A stretch of 64,000 nt of DNA from an uncultured Draconibacterium sp. (GCF_963677565.1 NZ_OY781982.1:124001-188000), one strand, 5' to 3'; shown: positions 33,839 through 43,800, counted from the first letter of the stretch. Notes: generated by a model not told the origin, from the sequence alone. Translations and numbers: made by a program.

Positions 33839-34876
33839 TTAAGGATAAATTTCTATACTAAATTCTCTGAAATTATCGTCAATGTTCTCCACCAGCCTAT
33901 GTTTTCCGGGGAAATTATAGTGTAAACGCTGGTATGTAATTTTATTGTCTTCATCGCTGGCAATACTAAAGTTATTCTCGCTCCAAAAGGTAAACGAAAA
34001 CAACAAATACTTTCGCTCTGCTTTTATAATGACTGTACTTTCATAGTTTTCGTTACACTCGTAAGCAGTTTTTATTGCAGAATTTATAAACGGCAACAAC
34101 AAAAGTGGCGGAATTACATACGATTTGAGGTTTCCGCTTACAATGAAATTATTTGTTAGTCTTTCGCCCAAGGCATGGTTGTGAATGGCCATAAATTCTT
34201 CCAATAACTGTACATCCTGCTCCAATGAAATCAACTCTTCTTTGCCCTCAAACAAAAAATGGTTGAGAAAATTTGAGATATTAATAATCATTTCCGGTGC
34301 ATGTTTTGCCCCTTTTTCAGTTAGTAACTCAAGCTCTTTAATAAGTGCCAGTACAATTTTGGGCTGCAACTGGTATTGAAAAATCTCAAGCTGCGTTTGA
34401 AGTTTGGTGCGTAACAGTTCCTCTTTTTGGTTTTCGGCCCGGTACCACGAGCCTCCGGCTTTTATCGCAAGAAAAACCAAAATAATATAATGATTACCCA
34501 CCCCGCTAATTACTATGTTTTTAACGTTCAGGAATCCGGAGTCGAACATCCGGTTTTTATCAAATGGCATAAAAACGAGGTAATTGCTCACTAGTAATTC
34601 AATGACCGAAAATGCAACAAGCAATATTAAAACACCAATTGCAAACCAGAGGTAACGTCCCTGGAAAAAGGTTTTGGGTAACAACCAGTAGGCAATAAGA
34701 TAAGTATGTGCGATAAAAACAGGCAAAGTAAGCAGGTAATAACTTAACCACAACCATAAAGAATCAATTCCTTCATTCAGCGTTTGAATAAAAGTGAATG
34801 ATATTACCCATGCCATCCAGAAAACGACATGCAATAAATATCGCTGTTTATCGATATGTAATTTGCCTGTCTTCAC
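33839..34876 (-). CDS. LytS-like sensor pseudokinase (His box and ATP-binding boxes lost)
   Basis: A 345-aa membrane protein with about four helices in the first 150 residues, then a LytS His_kinase-like region. In place of the family motif NPHFLFN there is QLQPKIVLA, so the phospho-acceptor His is replaced by Lys. The N-box is degraded (PFINSAIKTAYE), and no G-box glycines follow. It starts inside the end of the intact LytS-like kinase gene (29-nt overlap), so the two are made together. It probably acts as a non-catalytic partner in a heteromer with that kinase, an inference from its retained topology. Confidence 0.75.
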   Translation of the reverse strand: MKTGKLHIDKQRYLLHVVFWMAWVISFTFIQTLNEGIDSLWLWLSYYLLTLPVFIAHTYLIAYWLLPKTFFQGRYLWFAIGVLILLVAFSVIELLVSNYLVFMPFDKNRMFDSGFLNVKNIVISGVGNHYIILVFLAIKAGGSWYRAENQKEELLRTKLQTQLEIFQYQLQPKIVLALIKELELLTEKGAKHAPEMIINISNFLNHFLFEGKEELISLEQDVQLLEEFMAIHNHALGERLTNNFIVSGNLKSYVIPPLLLLPFINSAIKTAYECNENYESTVIIKAERKYLLFSFTFWSENNFSIASDEDNKITYQRLHYNFPGKHRLVENIDDNFREFSIEIYP

Positions 34877-35939
34877 TCGTATTATTTAAAGTAAGATCAA
34901 CCTTAAACCGATTGCCCAGATCTTTAACTTTTAATGTATAACCTTGTTTATCGTATATTATATTCAAGCGTTTTTTTAATCCGGCATACCCCGTTCCCTT
35001 TTCAATTTCTTTTGACTTTTTCTTCAGGTTTTCCGGTTTGCTGTTCTCAATCTGAATGACGATCTGATCTTCAACAACTTTTACCATTATTTTAATCCAA
35101 GGTGTTCCGGCATCCAGGCTGCTACCATGTTTAAAGCTGTTTTCAACCAGCATAAAAAGTACCATTGGCGGTATGCGTGCTTCATTCAAATTTCCTTCGG
35201 TTTTGTATGTTACTTCCAGGCGTTTGCCATAACGTAACTTTTCAAGCAAGAGGTAGTTTTCAACCAGTGCTACCTCATCGCTAAGCAATACAAAATCTTT
35301 TAAGCTTTCGTCGATGATATATTCCAACACAATTTTCATCCTGCTGATTACCTCGTTGGTTTTCGATGGGTTGAGCAAAGAAAGAGCATACAGGTTGTTA
35401 ATGGTATTAAACATGAAATGCGGATCGAACTGAGATTGCAGCAGGGTGCTTTGCGCTTTTCGGTGTTGCTGTTCCAGTTTTTTCCGAAGGTTCTCGGTAA
35501 GAATATAATCTTTTACATATTTGGTAATACAAAACAAAGCCACTATAAAGGTCATATCCTTGGTATTAACCACAATAAGGCGGAGATCAAAAACTCCTTT
35601 TTCCGTCATGTTTTCAGGAGCAATCGATGAATAAAAAATATAATCGGAGAAAAGTAATTTTAATGCTGACAATCCAATTCCAACCAACAAAAACACCACT
35701 ATAAACCAAAATGGTTTGGATTTTAGCAATAACTCGGGGATAAGCAAAAAAATGGTGATATAAGCATAACCGAAAAAGAAAAATGCATTGCCCAGTGTCA
35801 TCCAAAAGGTATGAATTAAACTTTCGTTATTCGTTTGAATGAATAAAATGCCGGTAAAAAATAATACAGTAACAGTAAAGAAAATAAAGTGTCTTGTTCC
35901 CCTGTACACCCAGCCATTATTGTACAACAATTTGTTCAT
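34848..35939 (-). CDS. LytS-family sensor histidine kinase
   Basis: A 363-aa kinase with about four membrane helices (about 17-165). It has the His_kinase box LQSQFDPHFMFNTINNLYAL (phospho-acceptor His in the DPHF motif), an intact N-box LVENSFKHG and a GTGYAGLKKRL G-box. It phosphorylates the LytTR regulator encoded two genes downstream, by family. Operon order is kinase, pseudokinase, regulator. The signal sensed is unknown; no extracytoplasmic domain of size is seen. Confidence 0.9.
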   Translation of the reverse strand: MNKLLYNNGWVYRGTRHFIFFTVTVLFFTGILFIQTNNESLIHTFWMTLGNAFFFFGYAYITIFLLIPELLLKSKPFWFIVVFLLVGIGLSALKLLFSDYIFYSSIAPENMTEKGVFDLRLIVVNTKDMTFIVALFCITKYVKDYILTENLRKKLEQQHRKAQSTLLQSQFDPHFMFNTINNLYALSLLNPSKTNEVISRMKIVLEYIIDESLKDFVLLSDEVALVENYLLLEKLRYGKRLEVTYKTEGNLNEARIPPMVLFMLVENSFKHGSSLDAGTPWIKIMVKVVEDQIVIQIENSKPENLKKKSKEIEKGTGYAGLKKRLNIIYDKQGYTLKVKDLGNRFKVDLTLNNTSEDRQITYR

Positions 35940-36074
35940 TTATCCCCGTCGTTAATATAAAGGTAGCAACATTTAAAAAAGCCACTAAAAATTTACATCT
36001 TCATTCACTACCAAAACTGTTCGTTTACTGACACAGACCTGTATTTCGTAGCAGATATGTTACCATTCATTGAA

Positions 36075-36104
36075 AAACCCTGCGTTTTTCAACACAGGGT
36101 TTTG
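36075..36104 (-). terminator. Hairpin with T tail on the minus strand
   Basis: A 9-bp stem, AAAACCCTG / CAGGGTTTT, followed on the minus strand by further T residues. It lies downstream of the 168-aa secreted protein gene as a second hairpin after 36162-36179. Confidence 0.5.
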
Positions 36105-36161
36105 CGGTTGTGGTACTTACTCCACATTATTTTTAATTACCCTTTCAAATCAAAGTAAAAC

Positions 36162-36179
36162 CCCCGCCCACTGGCGGGG
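36162..36179 (-). terminator. GC-rich terminator hairpin after the 168-aa secreted protein gene
   Basis: A 7-bp stem, CCCCGCC / GGCGGGG, with a 4-nt loop. Read on the minus strand it is followed by a G then TTTTACTTT. Confidence 0.6.
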
Positions 36180-36228
36180 ATCTCTTTTCATACTTCTATG
36201 AAAAAAATTGCGCTGTACTAATTTCGTT

Positions 36229-36735
36229 TTAAAAGCTGGCTTGATATTCGTCTTTTACCAGGTCTGGAAAATAACAGGCGATCAAACCTAACAGATCATC
36301 TTCCGATTTTTTGTTTTGGCAGATTACACGTTGTGCGTAGTAAGCAACCTTATCCAACTTCAATTCCATTTCCTCTTTCGGAAGTTCCTGGAAACGTGGT
36401 TCCATTTTTTTCACTCCAAATACTTTATTTCGGCAGGCATATTCAATTTCAAATTCATCGGTGCGTACGATAAATGTTGTACATTTTTTCTCGTCTTCGC
36501 ACAATACTCCAATACGCACAGGTGTTGTTACATTTTCGTAAGTCAATTCGTAAGTGCGTAACACCTCGTTATCATGAATCATCGGAGAATCTGAATTTAC
36601 AATAGTATATTTACCGAATTCGGTAAGAGAATTTCCGGTCATTGCCTTTCCGTCTTTAATTTTAGCGGTGGCTCCCATGCTTAAAATCGCAATGCAAATG
36701 CTTAAAAGAACTAGTTTTGTTTTCATCGTCATCAA
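36229..36735 (-). CDS. Hypothetical secreted protein (168 aa)
   Basis: A signal peptide (MKTKLVLLSICIAILSMGATA) precedes a mature domain with four Cys (LCEDEKKCTTF, YACRNK, ICQNKK) that could form disulfides. The sequence FEIEYACRNKVFGVKKMEPRF is not recognised. The first possible start is MMTMKTK; the third Met gives the best signal peptide n-region. Monocistronic, with terminator hairpins downstream. Function unknown. Confidence 0.6.
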   Translation of the reverse strand: MMTMKTKLVLLSICIAILSMGATAKIKDGKAMTGNSLTEFGKYTIVNSDSPMIHDNEVLRTYELTYENVTTPVRIGVLCEDEKKCTTFIVRTDEFEIEYACRNKVFGVKKMEPRFQELPKEEMELKLDKVAYYAQRVICQNKKSEDDLLGLIACYFPDLVKDEYQASF

Positions 36736-36997
36736 GTTTTAATTGTTTTACTGATTCAAATATACGTAACCACCTGACGCCATGCATCTTAATTCAGCAT
36801 TCAGTAAAAATATGACAACAAACAACCAGTTTTTTTCTGCAAAATTCGTTGAAAGCATTTCACCACTATATTTTTACAGTTACCCTGAAAAATGTGCATT
36901 TGGCAGATCGACAAATCATATAAACGACACATGAACCACTAAACTTTTAAGTTCAGGATGAGCCGAAAACAGAAAGTTTTAGCTTATTTTGCAAGCT

Positions 36998-37468
36998 ATG
37001 GACATTGCTTCGCTAAGCCATATTAAAAAGGAATTAAAGAATCTTCCGCCTGAAGTATTACAAGACGTTGTTGTTCGTTTAGCTAAGTATAAAAAAGACA
37101 ACAAGGAGCTGCTAAGCTACTTACTTTTTGAAGCCTATAACGAAGAGGAATACATCCGGCAGGTGAAGGAAGAAATCGATCTGGAATTTATGAGCTTAAA
37201 CCGAACCAGTTTTTATCTGGCAAAAAAAACGCTCCGAAAAGTTTTAAGAACCACCAAAAAGCACATTCGTTTTTCGGGTAAAAAAGAAACCGAAATTGAA
37301 CTCTTGCTGTATTTCTGCAGGAAATTAAAAAACTCGCGCTTAAATTATAAACGAAGCCGTGTTGTATTCAACATGTACCTGAACCAGGTAAAACGAATAC
37401 AAAAAGTTATTTCCATGCTTCACGAAGATTTACAATACGACTATCGCGAAGAACTGGAAGCACTTTAA
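36998..37468 (+). CDS. Conserved hypothetical helical protein (156 aa)
   Basis: A strongly basic, all-helical cytosolic protein: a HEAT-like or four-helix arrangement with LPPEVLQDVVVRLAKYKKDNKELLSYLLFEA and repeated KK/RR pairs. No signal or membrane segment and no family recognised. The ATG at 36998 (MDIASLSHIKKEL) is used; a TTG three codons earlier is possible. TTATTTTGC, 8-16 nt upstream, is close to a -7 box but would leave almost no leader. Confidence 0.6.
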   Translation: MDIASLSHIKKELKNLPPEVLQDVVVRLAKYKKDNKELLSYLLFEAYNEEEYIRQVKEEIDLEFMSLNRTSFYLAKKTLRKVLRTTKKHIRFSGKKETEIELLLYFCRKLKNSRLNYKRSRVVFNMYLNQVKRIQKVISMLHEDLQYDYREELEAL

Positions 37469-37568
37469 AAGCAACTTATATCCATTCATTTCTGCCGGAA
37501 GTGCACGAACATCATGCCTCGAAAACTGTTACTCTGTAAACATTTGTTTTTGTTGTAATAATAACGCC

Positions 37569-38984
37569 ATGCGAATTCTTTTAACCGGAGCAACCGGATA
37601 CATTGGAAAAAGACTATTGCCCGTATTGGTAAATCGGGGACACAACGTAACCTGTTTAGTAAGAGACAGGCAACGCTTTGTTTTTGGCGAAAGCATCACC
37701 AAATCGATTGAAATTATTGAAGGTGACTTGTTGGACGAAGAAAGTCTGAACTCAATACCGAAAGACATAGATATTGCTTATTATCTTGTTCACAGCATGA
37801 GCGATTCGCGCGATTATGAAGAACATGAAAAAACATCGGCCAAAAATTTCAGGGAGCGCCTAAATAGAACCAATGTAAAACAGGTTATTTATTTAAGTGG
37901 TATTGTTAATGATCAATCGCTTTCCAAACATTTGAAATCGCGGTTAACCGTTGAAGAGGAACTGGCAAAAGGGAACTATGCACTAACCACATTACGTGCC
38001 GGAATAATTATTGGATCAGGCAGTGCATCTTTCGAAATTATTCGCGACCTGGTAGAAAAACTGCCCATAATGGTGGCTCCCCGATGGTTAAAAACCCGCT
38101 GTCAGCCAATTGCCATCAAAGATGTCATCCTCTTACTGGAGCGATCAATGAACACTCCCGAGGTATTCAACAAAAGTTTTGATATTGGTAGCACCGAAAT
38201 TCTTACCTACCAACAAATGCTTTTGCGCTATGCAAAAGTAAGGGGCTTAAAACGCTGGATTTTTACAGTGCCGGTAATGACTCCAAATTTTTCGTCGTAC
38301 TGGCTGTATTTTGTTACCTCAACCTCATATAAACTTGCTACTTCATTGGTGGATAGTATGCGCGTTGAAGTGATTGCACGAGACGATAAACTCACCAAAC
38401 TTTTTAATATGCAATTGCTAAGCTACGAAGAGAGCCTACGGCGGGCATTTAAAAGGATTGAACAAAATGAAATAATTTCAAGTTGGAAAGATTCGTTCAT
38501 TAGCGGACAACTTTACGGACAACTTTCCGATTTTATAAACGTCCCCAAATATGGTTGTTATACCGATGTGCGGGTAATGGAAACTACCCAAAAGGAAAAC
38601 GCCATTGAAAAAATATGGCGATTGGGAGGAAAAACAGGTTGGTATTACGGCAACTGGCTGTGGCAACTTCGTGGTTTTATGGATAAACTGGCCGGAGGGG
38701 TAGGACTTCGCCGTGGCCGTACAAACGAAGACAGCATTAGAGCAGGAGATGCCATCGACTTCTGGCGCGTAATTTATGCCAATAAAACTGAAGGACGTTT
38801 ATTACTATATGCTGAAATGAAACTCCCTGGAGAAGCCTGGTTGGAGTTCAAATTTCGTGAAAATCAGCTTATTCAAACGGCAACTTTCCGGCCAAAAGGA
38901 ATTTGGGGACGAAACTACTGGTATCTGGTTATGCCAGTTCACGAATTTGTTTTTAAAGGACTGATTTCGAATATTGTCAACTAA
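37569..38984 (+). CDS. SDR-type NAD(P)-binding protein with DUF2867 domain
   Basis: A 471-aa protein. The N-terminal extended-SDR (NmrA/epimerase-like) Rossmann domain has GATGYIGKRLLPVL (dinucleotide loop, residues 7-20), VHSMSDSRDYEEHE and YLSGIVND. The C-terminal part (about 320-470) has the DUF2867 pattern: GGKTGWYYGNWLWQLRGFMDKL, GDAIDFWRV, LYAEMKLPGEAWLEF. Members often sit next to photolyase or carotenoid genes, as here: the photolyase gene begins 27 nt later. Reaction unknown. Confidence 0.82.
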   Translation: MRILLTGATGYIGKRLLPVLVNRGHNVTCLVRDRQRFVFGESITKSIEIIEGDLLDEESLNSIPKDIDIAYYLVHSMSDSRDYEEHEKTSAKNFRERLNRTNVKQVIYLSGIVNDQSLSKHLKSRLTVEEELAKGNYALTTLRAGIIIGSGSASFEIIRDLVEKLPIMVAPRWLKTRCQPIAIKDVILLLERSMNTPEVFNKSFDIGSTEILTYQQMLLRYAKVRGLKRWIFTVPVMTPNFSSYWLYFVTSTSYKLATSLVDSMRVEVIARDDKLTKLFNMQLLSYEESLRRAFKRIEQNEIISSWKDSFISGQLYGQLSDFINVPKYGCYTDVRVMETTQKENAIEKIWRLGGKTGWYYGNWLWQLRGFMDKLAGGVGLRRGRTNEDSIRAGDAIDFWRVIYANKTEGRLLLYAEMKLPGEAWLEFKFRENQLIQTATFRPKGIWGRNYWYLVMPVHEFVFKGLISNIVN

Positions 38985-39011
38985 ACTACCATAACGGAAA
39001 AGACATTAAAT

Positions 39012-40295
39012 ATGACTAACATTGTTTGGCTGCGAAGAGATTTACGATTTACAGATAACACTGCCCTGCATCACGCCTCAAAAAATGACAATAAGGTTTT
39101 GGTGCTTTTTATTTTCGACACCAATATTCTGGATGAACTCGACAAAGACGACGCACGTGTAACTTTTATTCATCAGCAACTTACTAAACTTGACAAAGAA
39201 CTGAAAGCAAAGAACTCGGGTTTGCTGGTAAAGACCGGCGAACCTTTAAATATCTGGCAAGAGCTGGTTGAGGAATTCGAAATTGAAGAAGTACATTTTA
39301 ACCGCGATTACGAACCTTATGCCACTGAAAGAGATGATCAGGTGCAACAGTTGCTGCAAAAAAACGACATCTCTGTTTTCTCCCATAAAGACCAGGTAAT
39401 TTTCGAGCCTCACGAGGTATTAAAAGGTGATGGAACACCTTACACCGTTTTTACGCCTTTTAAAAATAAATGGCTCGAACATTTTGATCCGCAACAAATA
39501 AAAGTTAAAGAGAAAATAAAAACGGATGCATTCGCTTCCATTGCTTCTTCATTGCCCACGCTCGAAGAGATTGGTTTTCTGAAATCGGAAATCGTTGTGG
39601 AAGACTACGATCTGTCAGTAGTAGAGGATTATAGTAAAACGCGTAATTTCCCTGCAGTTAACGGCACCAGCAAACTAAGTGTTCATCTGCGTTTTGGCAC
39701 GGCAAGTATCAGGCAAATTGTGCAACAGGTGCATAAACAATCGCCCGATTTTTTAAGTGAACTGGTTTGGCGCGAATTTTTTATGCAGATACTTTTTCAT
39801 TTTCCACGTGTGGTAAACGAAAATTTCAGGGCCAAATACAACGGCATTCAGTGGCGCAACAACGAAAAAGAATTCGAGCACTGGTGCAAAGGCGAAACCG
39901 GCTACCCGATAGTGGATGCAGGAATGCGCGAGCTGAATAAAACAGGCTACATGCATAACCGCGTGCGAATGATCACTGCCAGCTTTTTATGTAAACATCT
40001 GCTGATAGACTGGCGCTGGGGTGAAGCGTATTTTGCCAAAAAATTGCTCGATTTTGAGCTTTCGTCTAACAACGGAAACTGGCAATGGGCAGCAGGAACG
40101 GGTTGCGATGCAGCACCGTACTTCCGTGTTTTTAATCCAACCGAGCAAGTAAAAAAGTTCGATAAAGAAATGCGTTACATCAAAAAATGGGTTCCCGAAT
40201 TTCAGGAACTCTCCTACCCAACACCGATGGTCGACCACAAAATGGCCCGCAACCGGGCACTGGAAACATACAAAAAAGGGATAGCGGATAATTGA
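39012..40295 (+). CDS. Deoxyribodipyrimidine photolyase / cryptochrome family protein
   Basis: A 427-aa flavoprotein using blue light to reverse UV-induced pyrimidine dimers. The N-terminal antenna-binding alpha/beta domain (IVWLRRDLRFTDNTAL) is followed by the C-terminal FAD-binding domain with GTASIRQI, ELVWREFFMQIL, KGETGYPIVDAGMREL, TGYMHNRVRM and NNGNWQWAAGTGCDAAPYFRVFNP. These are all photolyase signatures including the Trp electron relay. CPD photolyase is more likely than cryptochrome given length and motifs. It forms a unit with the SDR/DUF2867 gene. Confidence 0.88.
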   Translation: MTNIVWLRRDLRFTDNTALHHASKNDNKVLVLFIFDTNILDELDKDDARVTFIHQQLTKLDKELKAKNSGLLVKTGEPLNIWQELVEEFEIEEVHFNRDYEPYATERDDQVQQLLQKNDISVFSHKDQVIFEPHEVLKGDGTPYTVFTPFKNKWLEHFDPQQIKVKEKIKTDAFASIASSLPTLEEIGFLKSEIVVEDYDLSVVEDYSKTRNFPAVNGTSKLSVHLRFGTASIRQIVQQVHKQSPDFLSELVWREFFMQILFHFPRVVNENFRAKYNGIQWRNNEKEFEHWCKGETGYPIVDAGMRELNKTGYMHNRVRMITASFLCKHLLIDWRWGEAYFAKKLLDFELSSNNGNWQWAAGTGCDAAPYFRVFNPTEQVKKFDKEMRYIKKWVPEFQELSYPTPMVDHKMARNRALETYKKGIADN

Positions 40296-40369
40296 TTTTC
40301 TTACAGTAAATAACATCCAGAAAACTCAAACAAATTATTACCTTTAGCAGCCAACTAAAAAAATCTACG

Positions 40370-41299
40370 ATGAATAAAAGAATTTATCTGCTAAGCTTAT
40401 TAATTGTACCCTTTCTGACATTCGCACAACAAATGGATAACGTAAAATCAACCCTTGAAATTTATAATACCGAAACCGACGAACGCGAGATAGTAAGAAG
40501 CGAAGAGGCGCATTTTGAAGCACCAAACTGGAGCCGCGACGGAAGTTTTTTGGTCATCAACCAGGAAGGTAAACTATATAAAGTTGATCTGAAAACGAAT
40601 GTAAAAACACTAATCAATACCGATTTTGCCGACCGCTGTAACAACGACCACGGTATTTCTTTCGATGGAAAATATCTGGCCATAAGTCATTTCGATCAGA
40701 CAGGAGCACCCGAAGGAGAAGCTTTTTATGGCGGCTCACGGATTTATGTTGTCCCCATTGAAGGAGGAACACCAACAGCAGTTACACCAAATACACCATC
40801 TTACTGGCACGGTTGGTCCCCCGATGGCAAACGACTGGCTTATTGTGCCGAGCGCGATGGAGAATACGATGTGTACACGATATCGATCGACGGCGGTGAA
40901 GAAACCCGCTTAACTACCGAAGAAGGTCTTGACGATGGCCCGGAATATTCGCCCGACGGAAAAACCATTTATTACAACTCGATGGCTTCCGGCAAAATGG
41001 AAATCTGGCAAATGGATGTTGACGGTTCAAACAAAAAACAATTAACAAACGATAAGTATTCCAACTGGTTTGCACACCCATCTCCCGATGGAAATTCTTT
41101 TGTGTACATCAGTTATCACGAAGATCAGGGAAGTGGTCACCCGGGAATGAAGGACGTTTCGTTGCGTCTGATGAACCTTGACGACGGATCGATAAGAACA
41201 TTGTGTTCGTTTACCGGCGGACAGGGAACCATCAATGTTCCTTCGTGGTCGCCCGATGGCAAACGTTTTGCTTTTGTTACATACGAATACATTAAATAA
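40370..41299 (+). CDS. TolB-like WD40/PD40 beta-propeller protein (secreted)
   Basis: A 309-aa protein with a signal peptide (ending TFAQ) and five or so PD40 repeats of the form (W/Y)SPDGKxxxY: PNWSRDGSFLVI, HGWSPDGKRLAY, PEYSPDGKTIYY, AHPSPDGNSFVY and PSWSPDGKRFAF. It forms a periplasmic or surface beta-propeller without a fused catalytic domain. Unlike TolB it lacks the N-terminal Tol domain, so function is open (possibly sugar or peptide binding). It stands alone between the photolyase and a small membrane protein gene. Confidence 0.75.
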   Translation: MNKRIYLLSLLIVPFLTFAQQMDNVKSTLEIYNTETDEREIVRSEEAHFEAPNWSRDGSFLVINQEGKLYKVDLKTNVKTLINTDFADRCNNDHGISFDGKYLAISHFDQTGAPEGEAFYGGSRIYVVPIEGGTPTAVTPNTPSYWHGWSPDGKRLAYCAERDGEYDVYTISIDGGEETRLTTEEGLDDGPEYSPDGKTIYYNSMASGKMEIWQMDVDGSNKKQLTNDKYSNWFAHPSPDGNSFVYISYHEDQGSGHPGMKDVSLRLMNLDDGSIRTLCSFTGGQGTINVPSWSPDGKRFAFVTYEYIK

Positions 41300-41421
41300 C
41301 CACATCAAAAAAAATGAGGTCATTTACTGAAACCCTTGTTATTTCGCTTTGCTAATTGGCGATAGCACATAATGTCTATTCCAAAATCTTAATACGAAAC
41401 AAAATTACCAAACTATAAAAA

Positions 41422-41940
41422 ATGAATACAGAAGACACCTTCAACGAAGAAACTGCTCCGTCAGAAAATCAACCGGAAGTAAGACCGGCAACACTTGAAC
41501 TTACCGAAGACATTAATCAAAACCTGCACAGCGCCGGAAAATGGAGCCAGTTCTTAGCCATCCTCGGATTTATAGGAACCGGATTTATGATACTTATCGG
41601 CATTACCTTTAGTATTATCATGGCATTTATTCCAGGCACCGAAACAGAAACGTTTCCTTTTCCTATGGGCTTGTTCGGATTATTCTATATTTTAATTGCC
41701 GGCGTTTATTTTCTGCCCGTTTTTTATTTATTCCGGTTTTCAAACAGTATAAAAAAAGCGATTGCGCTAAAAAAACAAGATCAGCTCAGCTTCGCGTTCA
41801 ATAACCTGCGTGCCCACTACAAAACCTTTGGCATTATCATGATCGTTTTTATGTGTCTTTATCCGATAATGATTATTGGCATGGTCCTATTTGGCCTATT
41901 TTCAGGTTTAGGAGCTGCAACTGAAGGCATTCCGATGTAG
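41422..41940 (+). CDS. DUF5362-like membrane protein (172 aa)
   Basis: An acidic soluble N-terminus (about 1-40) is followed by two N-terminal helices (near 45-70 and 85-105) and a third near 140-165. YFLPVFYLFRFSNSIKKAI matches the DUF5362 family core as remembered; no function is known for that family. No operon partner is evident. Confidence 0.6.
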   Translation: MNTEDTFNEETAPSENQPEVRPATLELTEDINQNLHSAGKWSQFLAILGFIGTGFMILIGITFSIIMAFIPGTETETFPFPMGLFGLFYILIAGVYFLPVFYLFRFSNSIKKAIALKKQDQLSFAFNNLRAHYKTFGIIMIVFMCLYPIMIIGMVLFGLFSGLGAATEGIPM

Positions 41941-42084
41941 CAAAATCCGATACGGATTTGATTTTAGTAAGTAACAAATCGAAATAAAAGTACAACTCGG
42001 TAAGGGTTGGATAAAATTCGCCATTTCTGTCAATCTGATGTCCTTTTAAGCATCACTCTGGCTTATGATCTCTGCGCAATTTCG

Positions 42085-42092
42085 TACTTTTG
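42085..42092 (+). promoter_or_regulatory. Candidate -7 element (TACTTTTG) of ettA
   Basis: TACTTTTG matches TAnnTTTG and lies 22 nt before the ettA ATG. It also argues against the longer frame beginning at 42007. No clear -33 box. Confidence 0.5.
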
Positions 42093-42114
42093 CGGCAGAA
42101 CAAAAACAAACAAA

Positions 42115-43800
42115 ATGAGCGACGACAAAAAGATAATTTTTTCGATGTATAAGGTGAGTAAAACTTACCCACCCAACAAAACAGTAATCAAAGATATTTC
42201 GCTGTCATTTTTCCTTGGAGCCAAAATTGGTATTATCGGTTTAAACGGATCGGGAAAATCAACCCTGCTGAAAATTATAGCAGGACAAGACGAGGCCTAC
42301 AACGGCGAGTTGGTTTTTGCGCCGGGCTATTCAGTTGGACTACTTGATCAGGAGCCTCAACTCGACGAAAGTAAAACCGTTATCGATGTGGTAAAAGAAG
42401 GTACGCAGGAAACCGTTGACGTACTGAACCGCTACGAAGAAATCAACCAGCAGTTCGGATTGCCGGAGGTGTATGAGAACCCGGATAAAATGGATGAGCT
42501 GATGAAAGAACAGGCCGAGTTGCAGGAAAAAATGGATGCACTGGATGCCTGGAACCTCGACAGCAAACTGGAACGAGCCATGGATGCGTTGCAGTGTCCG
42601 CCAAACGATCAGCCCATAAGCGAACTTTCGGGTGGTGAGCGCCGTCGCGTAGCTTTGTGTCGTTTGTTACTGCAGGAACCCGATGTACTGTTACTCGACG
42701 AACCTACCAACCACCTTGATGCCGAAAGTATTTTGTGGCTGGAAGCACACCTCGATCAGTATAAAGGAACGGTTATCTGTATTACACACGACCGTTATTT
42801 CCTGGATAATGTTGCTGGCTGGATTTTGGAACTCGACCGTGGTCAGGGTATTCCATGGAAAGGGAATTACACTTCGTGGCTGGAGCAAAAATCAAAACGA
42901 CTGGAACAGGAAGAAAAAGGCAGTCAGAAACGTAAAAAGACATTGGAACGCGAGTTGGAATGGGTGCGAATGGCGCCAAAAGCACGTCATGCAAAAAGCA
43001 AGGCCCGTTTGAGTGCTTACGATAAAATGTTAAATGAGGACGCCAGACAAAAAGAAGAAAAACTAGAAATCTTTATTCCGAATGGTCCGCGCCTGGGTGA
43101 TAAAGTGGTTGAAATGGATGGTGTGAAAAAAGGTTTTGGTGAAAAACTTTTATTCGAAGACCTGAGCTTTAAATTGCCGCCTGCCGGAATTATTGGAGTA
43201 ATTGGACCGAACGGTGCCGGAAAAACCACACTCTTCAAACTGATAATGAAACAACTTGAAGCCGACGCCGGAAGCATTGATATTGGCGAAACGGTTAAAG
43301 TAAGTTACGTCGATCAAACCCACGCCGCCATTGATCCGGAGAAGACAGTTTATCAGGTTATTTCAGGCGGAACGGAAACCATTATGCTGGGAAACAAACA
43401 AGCCAATGCCCGCGCGTATGTTGGCCGATTTAATTTTAATGGCGCCGATCAGGAAAAGAAATGCGGTGTACTTTCGGGTGGTGAGCGTAACCGCCTGCAC
43501 CTGGCGCTGGCATTAAAATCGGAGGGCAACCTGTTGCTGCTCGATGAGCCGACCAACGATATTGATGTAAATACCTTACGTGCGTTGGAAGAAGGTCTGG
43601 ATAACTTTGCCGGCTGTGCAGTTGTAATTTCGCACGACCGCTGGTTCCTCGACCGTATTGCCACACACATCCTTGCATTTGAAGGCGACGGTCATGTACA
43701 TTTCTTTGAAGGTTCGTTCTCGGAATACGAAGAAAACCGCAAAAAACGTATGGGCAACGAAACACCAAAACGTTTTAAGTATAAAAAGCTGATGGCGTAA
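42115..43800 (+). CDS. ettA: Energy-dependent translational throttle protein EttA (ABC-F)
   Basis: A 561-aa soluble ABC-F ATPase that binds the ribosomal E site and gates entry into elongation according to ATP level. It has two ABC domains: Walker A GLNGSGKST and GPNGAGKTT, signatures LSGGERRRVAL and LSGGERNRLHL, Walker B DVLLLDEPTNHLD and NLLLLDEPTNDID. Between them are the P-site tRNA-interacting linker (ELEWVRMAPKARHAKSKARL) and the arm insertion. This arrangement and the linker identify EttA. Start MSDDKKIIFSM at 42115 is supported by the -7 box. Confidence 0.93.
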   Translation: MSDDKKIIFSMYKVSKTYPPNKTVIKDISLSFFLGAKIGIIGLNGSGKSTLLKIIAGQDEAYNGELVFAPGYSVGLLDQEPQLDESKTVIDVVKEGTQETVDVLNRYEEINQQFGLPEVYENPDKMDELMKEQAELQEKMDALDAWNLDSKLERAMDALQCPPNDQPISELSGGERRRVALCRLLLQEPDVLLLDEPTNHLDAESILWLEAHLDQYKGTVICITHDRYFLDNVAGWILELDRGQGIPWKGNYTSWLEQKSKRLEQEEKGSQKRKKTLERELEWVRMAPKARHAKSKARLSAYDKMLNEDARQKEEKLEIFIPNGPRLGDKVVEMDGVKKGFGEKLLFEDLSFKLPPAGIIGVIGPNGAGKTTLFKLIMKQLEADAGSIDIGETVKVSYVDQTHAAIDPEKTVYQVISGGTETIMLGNKQANARAYVGRFNFNGADQEKKCGVLSGGERNRLHLALALKSEGNLLLLDEPTNDIDVNTLRALEEGLDNFAGCAVVISHDRWFLDRIATHILAFEGDGHVHFFEGSFSEYEENRKKRMGNETPKRFKYKKLMA

